Origin: Nitrospirota bacterium
GTDB taxonomy: Bacteria > Nitrospirota > Thermodesulfovibrionia > Thermodesulfovibrionales > UBA6898
Assembly (NCBI GenBank): GCA_021814065.1
Contig: JAKAIZ010000004.1
Coordinates: 1 to 37,101, forward strand
DNA length: 37,101 nt
Direction of reading: 5' to 3'
The notes beneath the pieces were generated by a model. It saw only the letters and a program-made list of their open reading frames with translations, was not told where the DNA came from and did not search any database. A program made the position numbers and the translations under genes. This document shows positions 1-7,845 of this stretch, in pieces; the stretch's first letter is position 1, and every line of letters starts with the position of its first letter.

Positions 1-82
1 GATGAGCCGTATTTCCCTCAAGATAATCCATTATCGCAAGCCTTTGCGGAGTCAATTTAAACCCTATCTCTTTATACTTCAT
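1..82 (-). CDS. Fur/PerR-family metalloregulator, N-terminal fragment
   Basis: Only the first 27 codons lie inside the window; the gene runs off the left edge on the minus strand and is too short for the ORF track. It starts at ATG (82) with a GAGAAG ribosome-binding site upstream and reads MKYKEIGFKLTPQRLAIMDY..., ending at the window edge just after NTAH. The LTPQRLAI stretch followed by YL-GN--H is the typical start of the winged-helix DNA-binding domain of Fur/PerR proteins, which repress genes in response to iron or peroxide. A perfect 23-bp inverted repeat sits about 25 bp upstream of the start and probably is its own operator. Which metal or stress it senses cannot be told, because the metal-binding residues lie outside the window. 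Confidence 0.85.
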   Translation of the reverse strand, partial: MKYKEIGFKLTPQRLAIMDYLEGNTAH

Positions 83-106
83 AATGTATATATCTTCTCA
101 TCTAAT

Positions 107-129
107 AATAGTTCTTGTCAAGAACTATT
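107..129. promoter_or_regulatory. Perfect 23-bp inverted repeat, probable Fur/PerR-type operator
   Basis: The half-site AATAGTTCTTG is followed by one T and then its exact reverse complement CAAGAACTATT (11-1-11). The odd-length centre and AT-rich arms fit Fur/PerR-family operators. The centre also contains TTGACA on the minus strand (116-121), a consensus -35 box pointing at the Fur-like gene that starts at 82. Repressor binding here would block that promoter, so autoregulation is the simplest reading. The assignment to this regulator is an inference from position and symmetry. Confidence 0.7.
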
Positions 130-213
130 TCGTATCGATTCTTATGTGAGGCAACGGGGAACTTTTTTTAAATCCAAAGGCCGACGATATCCTATGTGTG
201 AAATCATATCCGA

Positions 214-277
214 CCATAGCCCACCCCGAAGGATCGAAAGACTCTCCTTTTATCGATAAAAGTCTGCCATAGCCCAC
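214..277. repeat. 16-bp palindrome flanked by 11-bp direct repeats
   Basis: The perfect palindrome CTTTTATCGATAAAAG (247-262) lies between two identical copies of CCATAGCCCAC (214-224 and 267-277). On the transcript, AGACT/AGTCT pairs could extend the hairpin. The rest of 130-411 contains no convincing gene on either strand. The unit looks like a small dispersed repeat or a nested hairpin element rather than a known riboswitch class; I do not recognise a riboswitch consensus in it. Confidence 0.5.
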
Positions 278-350
278 GGAGGCGGGCATCCCGACTCCTT
301 GGAAAAATTGCATCCCCCTTTCCGCTGATCAGGCATGCCACGTCGTGCCC

Positions 351-380
351 TTGAATGATTCCGGCCTTTTCCCCTATTCT
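351..380 (+). promoter_or_regulatory. Possible sigma-70 promoter for the LOG-family gene
   Basis: TTGAAT (351-356) and TATTCT (375-380) are 18 bp apart, upstream of the gene that starts at 412. Both boxes depart from consensus, so this is only a suggestion. Confidence 0.3.
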
Positions 381-411
381 TATAGACAAATTCTCTGCAA
401 GGAGCGAACCA

Positions 412-1092
412 ATGGAAGACCTTAAGACATCGGAAACATGGCGTGTATTCAGAATCCAGTCGGAACTCGTCGAGGGCTTCGAGACGCTTCACGACCTCGG
501 CCCTGCAGTGACGATTTTCGGTAGTGCAAGACTTTCCCGCGGCAATAAATACTACGACGACGCTATAGCGCTTGGGACGATGCTTGCGGATGACGGATTC
601 GCAATCATTACCGGCGGCGGCCCTGGAGTCATGGAAGGTGCTAACAAGGGCGCCAAGAAAGGCAAATCCCACTCGGTCGGCCTGAATATCGAAATCCCCT
701 CCGAACAGATCGCCAACAAATACCAGGACATCAGCCTCTCCTTCCGCTATTTCTTCATACGGAAGCTGATGTTCATCAAATACGCGATCGCCTTTATTAT
801 CTTCCCCGGCGGTTTCGGAACCATGGACGAACTCTTCGAGGCCCTGACGCTTTCACAAACCAGGAGAATAAAATCTTTTCCCATAATTCTTTATGGCACA
901 GAATACTGGAAGGGGCTTGTCGACTGGATGAAGAACACGCTCGTGAAGAACGGCACAATCTCACGCGAGGACTTCGCCCTCTTCTCAGTCGTCGATAAAC
1001 CCGAAGAGGTCCGTTTTTTGATCAACGAGCATTACCGGGTCTTCGGAGGAATGAGACCTAAGCCTAACAACCAAAGGAAGACGCGAAAATAA
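412..1092 (+). CDS. LOG-family (TIGR00730) nucleotide phosphoribohydrolase-like protein
   Basis: A 226-residue Rossmann-fold protein with the two family signatures GGGPGVMEG (residues 68-76) and PGGFGTMDE (132-140). Proteins of this family, long misnamed lysine decarboxylases, cleave the N-glycosidic bond of nucleoside 5'-monophosphates (LONELY GUY/YgdH/PpnN-like); the Glu of the second motif belongs to the active site. The ORF track begins at 355, but AAGGAG at 399-404 places the true start at ATG 412. The gene is monocistronic and converges on hemE with only 16 bp between the stops and no visible terminator. The substrate cannot be told from the sequence. Confidence 0.88.
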   Translation: MEDLKTSETWRVFRIQSELVEGFETLHDLGPAVTIFGSARLSRGNKYYDDAIALGTMLADDGFAIITGGGPGVMEGANKGAKKGKSHSVGLNIEIPSEQIANKYQDISLSFRYFFIRKLMFIKYAIAFIIFPGGFGTMDELFEALTLSQTRRIKSFPIILYGTEYWKGLVDWMKNTLVKNGTISREDFALFSVVDKPEEVRFLINEHYRVFGGMRPKPNNQRKTRK

Positions 1093-1108
1093 CCCGCGGA
1101 CGACGAAG

Positions 1109-2137
1109 TCAGACCCGGCTAAGTCTGTGGACCGCCTCGACCATCGCAATCGCATTTTCTGTCGGGGTCTCGGGCAGAATACCGTGTCCGAGATTAAATA
1201 TGTGCCCCCGTGCGGTCTCCGCCTTATTAAGAATGTCCTGCACCCTTTCTTCGATATGCTCCTGAGTTCCGAAGAGGACGCAGGGATCGAGATTCCCCTG
1301 CACCGTTACCTTTTTCCCAAGCGCCTTGACCGCCTTGTATATGTCCACGCGCCAATCGATGCCGACGACATCGGCCCCGGCCTTTTTGACGAGGTCGAGG
1401 AGTCCCGCGCAGTCGTTCACAAAGAAAATAACCGGCACATCGAATTTCTTCACAGCCTTGATCGCCTTCTTGACGTGAGGGAAAACGGCGCTCTCGTAAT
1501 CGAAGGGAGACAGGTTTCCGCCCCATGAATCAAAGATCTGCACCGCCTGTGCCCCTGCCCTTATCTGGGCAGAGAGGTAATCGATCACCGTTGCCGTTAT
1601 CTTTTCCATAAGTCCCTGGAAGAGTCCCGGGTTCTGATACATCATCTTTTTCGTGTTCACGAAATTTTTCGAACTGCCGCCCTCGATGATATAAGTCGCC
1701 AACGTATAGGGCGCGCCGGAAAACCCTATGAGCGGTACCTTCTCCGCGAGTTCCCGCCTGAGCATCCTGATCGTCTCGAGCACAAAGGGCATGCTGTCTT
1801 CGGTATCGGGGATAAGAAGTTTGTCGACGCCGGATTTATTCCTCACCGGCTCCCCGAGGATCGGTCCTTTTTTGTCGGAGAACTCAAGGTGCATCCCCAT
1901 CGCCTCGACGGGGATGAGGATATCGGAAAAGAGTATCGCGGCGTCCACCCCGAGTATGTCTACCGGCTGCAGCGTCACCTTTGTTGCAAGCTCGGGCGTC
2001 TTGCATAGCGTCAGAAAATCGACCTTTGCCCTGACTTCCTGATATTCCTTCAGATACCTGCCCGCCTGTCTCATAAGCCAGACCGGTGTATAATCGACTT
2101 TCTCCCCCCTGCACGCCTTCAGAAACGTATCGTTCAT
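1109..2137 (-). CDS. hemE: Uroporphyrinogen decarboxylase
   Basis: A 342-residue cytoplasmic enzyme that removes the four acetate carboxyls of uroporphyrinogen III to give coproporphyrinogen III. The N-terminal family signature [12 protein letters not shown], the [17 protein letters not shown] segment and the late GNLDP and GHGI motifs are all present and the length is normal. The ORF track opens at 2176, but the start is ATG 2137, preceded by AAAGGTGG and overlapping the stop of the upstream radical SAM gene by four bases (ATGA). This coupling makes it the last gene of the hflX - radical SAM - hemE unit and ties it to heme synthesis rather than to siroheme alone. Confidence 0.96.
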   Translation of the reverse strand: MNDTFLKACRGEKVDYTPVWLMRQAGRYLKEYQEVRAKVDFLTLCKTPELATKVTLQPVDILGVDAAILFSDILIPVEAMGMHLEFSDKKGPILGEPVRNKSGVDKLLIPDTEDSMPFVLETIRMLRRELAEKVPLIGFSGAPYTLATYIIEGGSSKNFVNTKKMMYQNPGLFQGLMEKITATVIDYLSAQIRAGAQAVQIFDSWGGNLSPFDYESAVFPHVKKAIKAVKKFDVPVIFFVNDCAGLLDLVKKAGADVVGIDWRVDIYKAVKALGKKVTVQGNLDPCVLFGTQEHIEERVQDILNKAETARGHIFNLGHGILPETPTENAIAMVEAVHRLSRV

Positions 2138-3204
2138 TTTTCCACCTTTCTCGGTTTTCTCGGGACGTAACTGCAAAAAGGTTCTTCCTCAAGATAATCC
2201 CCGTAGACTGAATAGGCCCTTGCCCTGCATCCGCCGCAGACGTTGATGAATTCGCACGATCCACACTTGCCCTTGTACTTCTTGAAGTCCCTCAGGTTCT
2301 TGAATAGTTCAGACCCTTCCCATATCTCCTTAAACGACTGTCTGCGGACATTGCCAGCTGGCAACGGGAAATAACTGCAGGGCAGTACGTTGCCGTCGAC
2401 ATCGATCAGGCAGATGAGCTGACCAGCAATACATCCTTTCGCCCCTCCGGTCGAAAACTTGAGGGTCCGCTTCTTGAAATTCCCGCCCTCCTTCTTCGAC
2501 TGCTGGAGCACCACACGGTAATAATGGGGCGCACAGGTGGGTCTAACGAGCATCGTATCTTCGTCCTTTTCCATCTGATAATGCCAGTCGAGTATCTCTT
2601 CGTAATCTTCCTTGCTGATGAGCTCGTTCATGATCTCCTCTCCCCGGCCGGTAGGAACGATCATGAACATATACCAGGCCGTTGCGCCCAGATCTTTCGC
2701 AAGACGGTATACCCTCGGTATCTCCTCCTGGTTTCTCTTAGTGAATGAGGAATTGATAATAAATTCTATACCGTGCTTCTTAAAAAGCTTCGCTGCGTTT
2801 ATCGTACCGTTGAAAGCGCCTTTCTGGCTTCTGAAGTCATCGTGTACGCCTTCTTCCGAGCCGTCGAGACTGAGGGAGACTATCCGGATACCCGAAGACT
2901 TTATTTTCTCGCAGATAGCGTCATCGACCAGTGTGCCGTTCGTTGCGAGGCACATCCGCAACCCCTTGTCCGTACCGTATCTGGCGATCTCGAAGACATC
3001 CTGCCTCACCAGCGGCTCTCCTCCGGAAAGCACGACGACCGGCGCGGCATAACTTGCGATATCGTCGATTACCCTGAACGCCTCGGACGTCGGAAAGTCA
3101 GGATGGCCCTTCACATCCATCTCCGAGGACGAGCGGCAGTGCACGCAATGCAGGTTGCATCTCCTCGTGATCTCCCAGGCTATCCATTTCGGCGCAAATT
3201 CCAT
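2134..3204 (-). CDS. ahbD: Radical SAM/SPASM protein, probable heme b synthase (AhbD-like)
   Basis: A 356-residue radical SAM enzyme. The cluster motif CNLHCVHC (C16, C20, C23) follows a WEITRR lead typical of AhbD/NirJ proteins, and LSGGEPL is the SAM-binding GGE motif. The C-terminal SPASM region carries a Cys-rich block ending [18 protein letters not shown], which would hold auxiliary Fe-S clusters. AhbD oxidatively decarboxylates two propionates of Fe-coproporphyrin III to vinyl groups, giving heme b without oxygen. The start is ATG 3204 behind GGGGAGA. The stop overlaps hemE (ATGA), so the two are coupled. NirJ or a related peptide-modifying SPASM enzyme is the alternative, but the hemE linkage and C-terminus favour AhbD. 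Confidence 0.8.
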   Translation of the reverse strand: MEFAPKWIAWEITRRCNLHCVHCRSSSEMDVKGHPDFPTSEAFRVIDDIASYAAPVVVLSGGEPLVRQDVFEIARYGTDKGLRMCLATNGTLVDDAICEKIKSSGIRIVSLSLDGSEEGVHDDFRSQKGAFNGTINAAKLFKKHGIEFIINSSFTKRNQEEIPRVYRLAKDLGATAWYMFMIVPTGRGEEIMNELISKEDYEEILDWHYQMEKDEDTMLVRPTCAPHYYRVVLQQSKKEGGNFKKRTLKFSTGGAKGCIAGQLICLIDVDGNVLPCSYFPLPAGNVRRQSFKEIWEGSELFKNLRDFKKYKGKCGSCEFINVCGGCRARAYSVYGDYLEEEPFCSYVPRKPRKVEK

Positions 3205-3256
3205 CTTTTTCTCCCCACTCTCTCTTGTTCAGATTGTAAAAAGGACCGCGTCTGTA

Positions 3257-4933
3257 TTATACCCTTGCCCCGACCATTTTTTCACCAAAGATGCCCTCTT
3301 CGATCGCAGCAAGCAGAGGACCGAAGGTGCCCTTGTCAAGCGCGGAGACCGCCAGGGCGTCAAAGCGGACTGTAACGTTGTCGATCTCTTCGGAGGAGAG
3401 CCGGTCGATTTTGTTGAAAACGAGAAGCCGTGCCTTACCGGAAATACCGAGCTCCGAAAGGATGCGCTCCACCGAAGAGATATGCTGTTCGAACCGCGGG
3501 TTCGACGCATCGACCACATGCAAAAGCAGGTCGGCATCTTCAAGCTCCTCAAGGGTGGCCTTGAAAGCGGCCAACAGGTCCCTCGGTAGGTCCCGTATGA
3601 AACCCACGGTATCTGTGATCACTACCTCGCGTTCCCTCGGAAATCTCAGACGCCTGCTCGATGTGTCGAGCGTGGCGAAAAGTTTGTCCTCCACAAAGGT
3701 CTCGCTCTTGGTCAGCGCGTTAAGGAGTGTGGACTTGCCGGCATTCGTATATCCGACGATCGAAACGATCGGAATATTCGTTGCTACCCTGCGCGACTTC
3801 CTCTGCTGCCGCGCCTTGCTCAGCACCCTAAGCTCCCTTTCGAGTAGTCCTATGCGGTCCCTAACCCTCCGTCTGTCGATCTCAAGCTTCATCTCGCCGG
3901 GTCCCCTGCCGCCGATCCCTCCCATCAGCCGCGACATGGCCGTCCCCTTTCCCGTAAGCCTGGGCAGACGGTATTTGAGCTGGGCGAGTTCCACCTGGAC
4001 CTTCCCGTCCCGGCTGTGTGCGCGCCTAGCGAAGATGTCGAGTATCAGCTGGGAACGGTCAATCACCTTCAATTCGGTGAGCTCGCTGATCGATTTAATC
4101 TGGGATGGGCCCAGGTCCTGGTCGAATACAAGAAGGGTGGCGCCCCTGTTCATCGCCGTGATAACAAGTTCCTTCAACTTCCCCTCCCCCATGAGATATT
4201 TGGGGTTTATCTCTTTTGGTCGCTGAATCACCGCATCGAGGACGATGACGTCGCTCGACTCGGCCAGCTCCCTCAGTTCCTCAACAGAATCCTCCTGCTC
4301 GAATTTCGGTTTTGCAGACACGCTGATAAGAATCGCCTGTTCCCCGCCGGAGGCTTTTCCTCCCCGCTCCCGCTGGCCGGAGACCGCAGATCCCCTTGCC
4401 CTTTCGAGTTCTTCATCAAGCGCCGAGATAAAAGGCCCATAGTCGAACCGGTGCCGGTAAAAATCTTCACGGGGCAAAATTTCAAACGGTTTTCTCTCCC
4501 CGTGGGGCAGGAGATGGGCGATAAAGATATCGGCAGGTTGGCTGTCCCTCACGCCCACGGCAGCCATGACATCGAACCTCAACAGCGCCAGATCGGTGAG
4601 GTCGTCCTGGTTCAGCGGTTCGTTCCTCAGGTGAGTATGGATAAATCTGAGTCCCCGAAGTGCCCTTCTTCCGATGGGATACCCGTCAAGCGGTGGAATG
4701 AAAATACCCTTCGCGTCGCCGACGATCACGTGAGTGACCGTTCCCTTCCGCGATATAATCACCCCTATCTGACGGTTTATTTCGTCCGAAAGCTGCGCGA
4801 GATATTTCCCAAGTTCGACACTGATCAGCTCGTCGTGAAGCCGCCTTCTGTAAATCCTCTCGAGAGCGTGGATCTGACTTCCCTTCAGCCCCGTCAGTTT
4901 TCCGTAAAGTGCCGGTATTCCCTTTTCCTCCAA
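3257..4933 (-). CDS. hflX: Ribosome-associated GTPase HflX, N-terminally extended form
   Basis: A 558-residue GTPase that rescues or splits stalled ribosomes under stress. Residues from about 200 onward form the usual HflX N-terminal domain; the signature GGIGGRGPGE precedes the GTPase domain with G1 GYTNAGKST, G3 DTVGF and G4 NKID. The roughly 200-residue extra N-terminal domain (beginning IPALYGKLTGLKGSQ) makes it longer than the ~430-residue E. coli protein. The start is uncertain: the frame opens at TTG 4933 with GGAGG lying just inside it, and an ATG 17 nt upstream is out of frame. First gene of the minus-strand unit with ahbD and hemE (52-bp gap). Confidence 0.95.
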   Translation of the reverse strand: MEEKGIPALYGKLTGLKGSQIHALERIYRRRLHDELISVELGKYLAQLSDEINRQIGVIISRKGTVTHVIVGDAKGIFIPPLDGYPIGRRALRGLRFIHTHLRNEPLNQDDLTDLALLRFDVMAAVGVRDSQPADIFIAHLLPHGERKPFEILPREDFYRHRFDYGPFISALDEELERARGSAVSGQRERGGKASGGEQAILISVSAKPKFEQEDSVEELRELAESSDVIVLDAVIQRPKEINPKYLMGEGKLKELVITAMNRGATLLVFDQDLGPSQIKSISELTELKVIDRSQLILDIFARRAHSRDGKVQVELAQLKYRLPRLTGKGTAMSRLMGGIGGRGPGEMKLEIDRRRVRDRIGLLERELRVLSKARQQRKSRRVATNIPIVSIVGYTNAGKSTLLNALTKSETFVEDKLFATLDTSSRRLRFPREREVVITDTVGFIRDLPRDLLAAFKATLEELEDADLLLHVVDASNPRFEQHISSVERILSELGISGKARLLVFNKIDRLSSEEIDNVTVRFDALAVSALDKGTFGPLLAAIEEGIFGEKMVGARV

Positions 4934-5010
4934 AAAAAAGTATTCAACATTGTATTTCCTTTGTAGTATTTTAGCATAGATAACGAGACAATAAAGGCAC
5001 GGGAGGAACC

Positions 5011-5559
5011 ATGAAAGTCATTTCTGAACATGCGTCGGGGAAAAAGACAATCCGCCTCGTCCAGGGAGACATCACCGAAAGGGACGTTGATGCGATCGTA
5101 AACGCGGCAAACTCCTACCTCCAGCACGGGGGCGGCGTCGCCGGTGCGATCGTGAGGAAGGGCGGACGCATTATCCAGGAAGAAAGCGACAAAATAGGCT
5201 TTACCCCTGTCGGGACAGCGGTGATAACGGGAGCGGGGAATCTGCCTTCCAGGTTTGTCATTCATGCGGTGGGGCCCAGGATGGGCGAAGGGGACGAAGA
5301 CAATAAACTGACAAGCGCTGTCGCAAACATCCTCAGACTTGCATCCCAAATAAAACTCAAGAGCATCTCGCTTCCCGCGATCAGCTCCGGCATATTCGGC
5401 TTTCCGAAGGACAGGTGCGCGCAGATTCTCGTCCGTGAAGCCGAGTCATTTCTTAAAGAAAACAAAGATACCAGTCTCGATCTTGTCGAATTCTGCATCT
5501 ACGACGATCTGACTCTGGGATATTTCAGGAAAGAATTCGAACGGCTTGCGCGGGATTAA
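5011..5559 (+). CDS. Macro-domain protein (ADP-ribose binding / O-acetyl-ADP-ribose deacetylase type)
   Basis: A 182-residue single macro domain. The motif VDAIVNAANSYLQHGGGVAGAI contains the Asn and the glycine-rich loop that bind ADP-ribose, and PAISSGIFGFP is the second ligand-binding loop. Family members hydrolyse O-acetyl-ADP-ribose or remove ADP-ribose from modified proteins or nucleic acids. GGGAGGA at 5001-5007 supports ATG 5011. The gene is divergent from hflX, 77 bp away, and followed by an inverted-repeat element, so it looks monocistronic. Its exact substrate is unknown; no partner toxin such as a DarT-like ADP-ribosyltransferase is next to it. Confidence 0.9.
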   Translation: MKVISEHASGKKTIRLVQGDITERDVDAIVNAANSYLQHGGGVAGAIVRKGGRIIQEESDKIGFTPVGTAVITGAGNLPSRFVIHAVGPRMGEGDEDNKLTSAVANILRLASQIKLKSISLPAISSGIFGFPKDRCAQILVREAESFLKENKDTSLDLVEFCIYDDLTLGYFRKEFERLARD

Positions 5560-5585
5560 GAAAGTCGGAAGGACAGATCGATGAT

Positions 5586-5740
5586 CCTAAAAAACAGTTA
5601 AACACAGAGACTCAGAGGCACAGAGTTGAAAAAAAAGAGAAAACTCCTGAATTTACCACGCACACCGATGGCAACCCGAAATTTTACGGCAAACCGTTGT
5701 TTTCTCTGTGCCTCCGTGGTAAATGATCTGCCTTTTTAGG
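5586..5740. repeat. MITE-like element with imperfect terminal inverted repeats
   Basis: About 155 bp. The left end begins CCTAAAAAACAG and the right end finishes CTGCCTTTTTAGG. Inside, GAGGCACAGAG (5615-5625) is exactly complementary to CTCTGTGCCTC (5704-5714), so the arms pair imperfectly over about 40 bp. No ORF is carried. It fills the whole gap between the macro-domain gene and the vorB-like gene and could also act as a bidirectional terminator-like hairpin between these convergent genes. Confidence 0.6.
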
Positions 5741-5748
5741 ACGATGGG

Positions 5749-6813
5749 TTATTTCCTGCGTCCGTATTCAGCCTTAATCTTCTCGTATAATTCTTCCGGG
5801 GTAAAAACCACTCCGCCGGGTCTGCCGTAAAAAACCACATCGGCAGCGCCGTTGACCGCAAGCCTTACGTCTTCGACCATCTGCCCTGCGTTCATCTCCA
5901 CCACCATGAATTTCTTTCCCTTTCGGGCCATCTCCGCTATCCTTTTTTCAGGAAAAGGAAATAGCGTCACCGGCCTGAAGAGCCCGACTTTTTTCCCCTC
6001 TTTCCGAAGCTCCTGCACGGCCGACAGTGCGATCCGCGCGGCAATCCCGAAGGCGACCACCATGAGGGCCGCGTCTTCAGTATCATGTTCGTCGAACATC
6101 ACTTCTTTCTTCCTTACCAGATCGTACTTTCTGCAGAGCTCGTAGTTCTTCTGTTCCAGTTCCCCCTGCCCCATACAGAGGGAACGAACCACCCTCGGTC
6201 TGCGGCCTTTGCAGCCGTTCAATATCCAGTCTTTCTTAGGCAGACGCGGACGCACATACTTTGTGGGGTGAAACGGTTCCATCATCTGACCAACTACGCC
6301 GTCCCCGAGGATCACCACCGGCGTGCGGTACTCATCGGCCTTGTCAAAGGCCCGCATCGTGAGGTCCCACATTTCCTGCACGTTGAAGGGAGAGTACACG
6401 ATACACCGATAGTCCCCGTGGCCCCCTCCTTTTACTGCCTGAAAATAGTCTCCCTGGCTGGCGGTAATATTCCCGAGCCCGGGTCCGCCCCTTTGAATAT
6501 TGACGATGACCGCAGGAAGTTCGGCGCCCGCGAGAAAAGAGATCGCCTCCTGCATGAGACTGATCCCGGGACTGCTCGACGACGTCATCGCCCTGACACC
6601 GGCAGCCGAGGCGCCGTATACCATATTAATTGAAGCGATCTCGCTTTCCGCCTGGATAAAGACGCCATCGACCTCGGGCATCCTTCTCGCCATATATTCC
6701 GGTATCTCATTTTGCGGCGTAATAGGATACCCGGCGTAGAAGCGGCAGCCCGCCTGCACAGCCGCCTCGGCAATCGCCTCGTTGCCTTTTCTGAAAAATA
6801 GTTTCTTCCTCAT
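5749..6813 (-). CDS. vorB: 2-oxoacid:ferredoxin oxidoreductase alpha subunit (VorB/KorA-like)
   Basis: A 354-residue alpha subunit of the thiamine-diphosphate 2-oxoacid:ferredoxin oxidoreductases, which convert a 2-oxoacid and CoA to acyl-CoA, CO2 and reduced ferredoxin. It shows the AGCRFYAGYPITPQNEI start, the ESEIAS segment and SSSPGISLMQE typical of the family. The closest fit is the branched-chain (VorB) or 2-oxoglutarate (KorA) type; substrate specificity cannot be read off. AAGGGTGAGGG precedes ATG 6813. The gene stands alone: the beta (TPP-binding), gamma and ferredoxin-type subunits that normally follow are not in the window, and the next gene downstream lies on the other strand. Confidence 0.88.
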   Translation of the reverse strand: MRKKLFFRKGNEAIAEAAVQAGCRFYAGYPITPQNEIPEYMARRMPEVDGVFIQAESEIASINMVYGASAAGVRAMTSSSSPGISLMQEAISFLAGAELPAVIVNIQRGGPGLGNITASQGDYFQAVKGGGHGDYRCIVYSPFNVQEMWDLTMRAFDKADEYRTPVVILGDGVVGQMMEPFHPTKYVRPRLPKKDWILNGCKGRRPRVVRSLCMGQGELEQKNYELCRKYDLVRKKEVMFDEHDTEDAALMVVAFGIAARIALSAVQELRKEGKKVGLFRPVTLFPFPEKRIAEMARKGKKFMVVEMNAGQMVEDVRLAVNGAADVVFYGRPGGVVFTPEELYEKIKAEYGRRK

Positions 6814-6868
6814 CCCTCACCCTTTTTTGATTCCCTGCCGCTTGATCGCACGTCAGGAAATCCGCTTC

Positions 6869-6874
6869 ATTATA
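6869..6874 (-). promoter_or_regulatory. Extended -10 promoter element for the vorB-like gene
   Basis: The minus strand reads TGCTATAAT, a consensus -10 box with the TGn extension, 55 bp upstream of the start at 6813. No good -35 box is seen, which is usual for extended -10 promoters. Confidence 0.5.
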
Positions 6875-6918
6875 GCATATCGTTCCTTGACGGAATAGGT
6901 CTCATGCGCCCGTTTCGA

Positions 6919-6946
6919 TTGACAAACATCAGACTCTTTATTTAAC
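6919..6946 (+). promoter_or_regulatory. Sigma-70 type promoter for glyQS
   Basis: TTGACA (6919-6924) and TTTAAC (6941-6946) are separated by 16 bp, ending 23 bp before the glyQ start. The short leader leaves no room for a T-box or other attenuator. Confidence 0.55.
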
Positions 6947-6969
6947 ATTTTGTTTCACGAGGAGACCGA

Positions 6970-7845
6970 ATGTATTTTCAGGATCTTATACTGACGCTTC
7001 AGAGCTTCTGGTCTAAAAAAGGCTGCGTCCTGCTTCAGCCTTACGATATCGAGGTCGGGGCCGGAACGTTCCACACGGCAACTTTCTTCCGGGTCATCGG
7101 CCCGGAACCATGGAAGACCGCATACGTCCAGCCATCGAGGAGACCGACGGACGGCAGGTACGGGGAGAACCCCAACAGGCTCCAGCAGTATTACCAGTAC
7201 CAGGTCATCATTAAACCGTCGCCGGCAGACAGCCAGGAAATCTATCTCGAGAGCCTCTCTGAACTCGGTATCGACCCGACGAAGCACGACATCAGGTTCG
7301 TCGAAGACGACTGGGAGTCTCCGACCCTCGGCGCATGGGGGCTCGGCTGGGAGGTCTGGCTCGACGGCATGGAGGTGACCCAATTTACATATTTCCAGCA
7401 GGTAGGAGGAATAGACCTCACGCCGGTTTCGCTCGAAATCACTTACGGGCTCGAGCGGATCGCGATGTACCTGCAGGGCGCAGACAACGTATACCAGCTG
7501 AAATGGAACAAAGACCTTTTCTACGGAGACGTCCACCACATGGGCGAGGTCGAGGGATCAAAGTACAACTTCGACCACTCTAATGCCGAACTGCTTGCAC
7601 GACACTTCGACGATTGCGAGAAAGAGTCCGTCAGGATGAATACGACCGGTCTCGTGATCCCTTCTTACGAATTCTGTCTCAAGTGTTCGCACCTGTTCAA
7701 CCTGCTCGACGCAAGGGGCGCAATATCGGTGACCGAAAGGACAAAGTACATAGCCAGGGTCAGAAACCTCGCAAAGCTCTGCGCCGAGGCATTTTACCGG
7801 CAGCGGGAAGAGATGGGGTTTCCGCTCCTAAGGGGACAGAAATGA
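6970..7845 (+). CDS. glyQ: Glycyl-tRNA synthetase alpha subunit
   Basis: A 291-residue catalytic alpha chain of the bacterial heterotetrameric (alpha2-beta2) GlyRS, which charges tRNA-Gly. The opening [17 protein letters not shown] and the segment [20 protein letters not shown] are diagnostic class II aminoacylation-core sequences. Length is normal. GAGGAG stands 7-12 bases before ATG 6970. The stop overlaps the glyS start by four bases (ATGA), so equal amounts of both chains are expected through translational coupling. Confidence 0.97.
   Translation: MYFQDLILTLQSFWSKKGCVLLQPYDIEVGAGTFHTATFFRVIGPEPWKTAYVQPSRRPTDGRYGENPNRLQQYYQYQVIIKPSPADSQEIYLESLSELGIDPTKHDIRFVEDDWESPTLGAWGLGWEVWLDGMEVTQFTYFQQVGGIDLTPVSLEITYGLERIAMYLQGADNVYQLKWNKDLFYGDVHHMGEVEGSKYNFDHSNAELLARHFDDCEKESVRMNTTGLVIPSYEFCLKCSHLFNLLDARGAISVTERTKYIARVRNLAKLCAEAFYRQREEMGFPLLRGQK

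Noticed and set aside
2-259. 85-codon plus-strand ORF at the left edge
   Set aside because: Overlaps the Fur-like gene start, the 23-bp operator and the palindromic repeat; no family resemblance.
180-400. Possible riboswitch in the LOG gene leader
   Set aside because: Hairpins and repeats are present but no conserved core of a known riboswitch class could be recognised.
3291-4966. Long plus-strand ORFs (311 and 316 codons) opposite hflX
   Set aside because: Antisense frames of a well-conserved GTPase gene; composition is Ser/Arg-rich without motifs.
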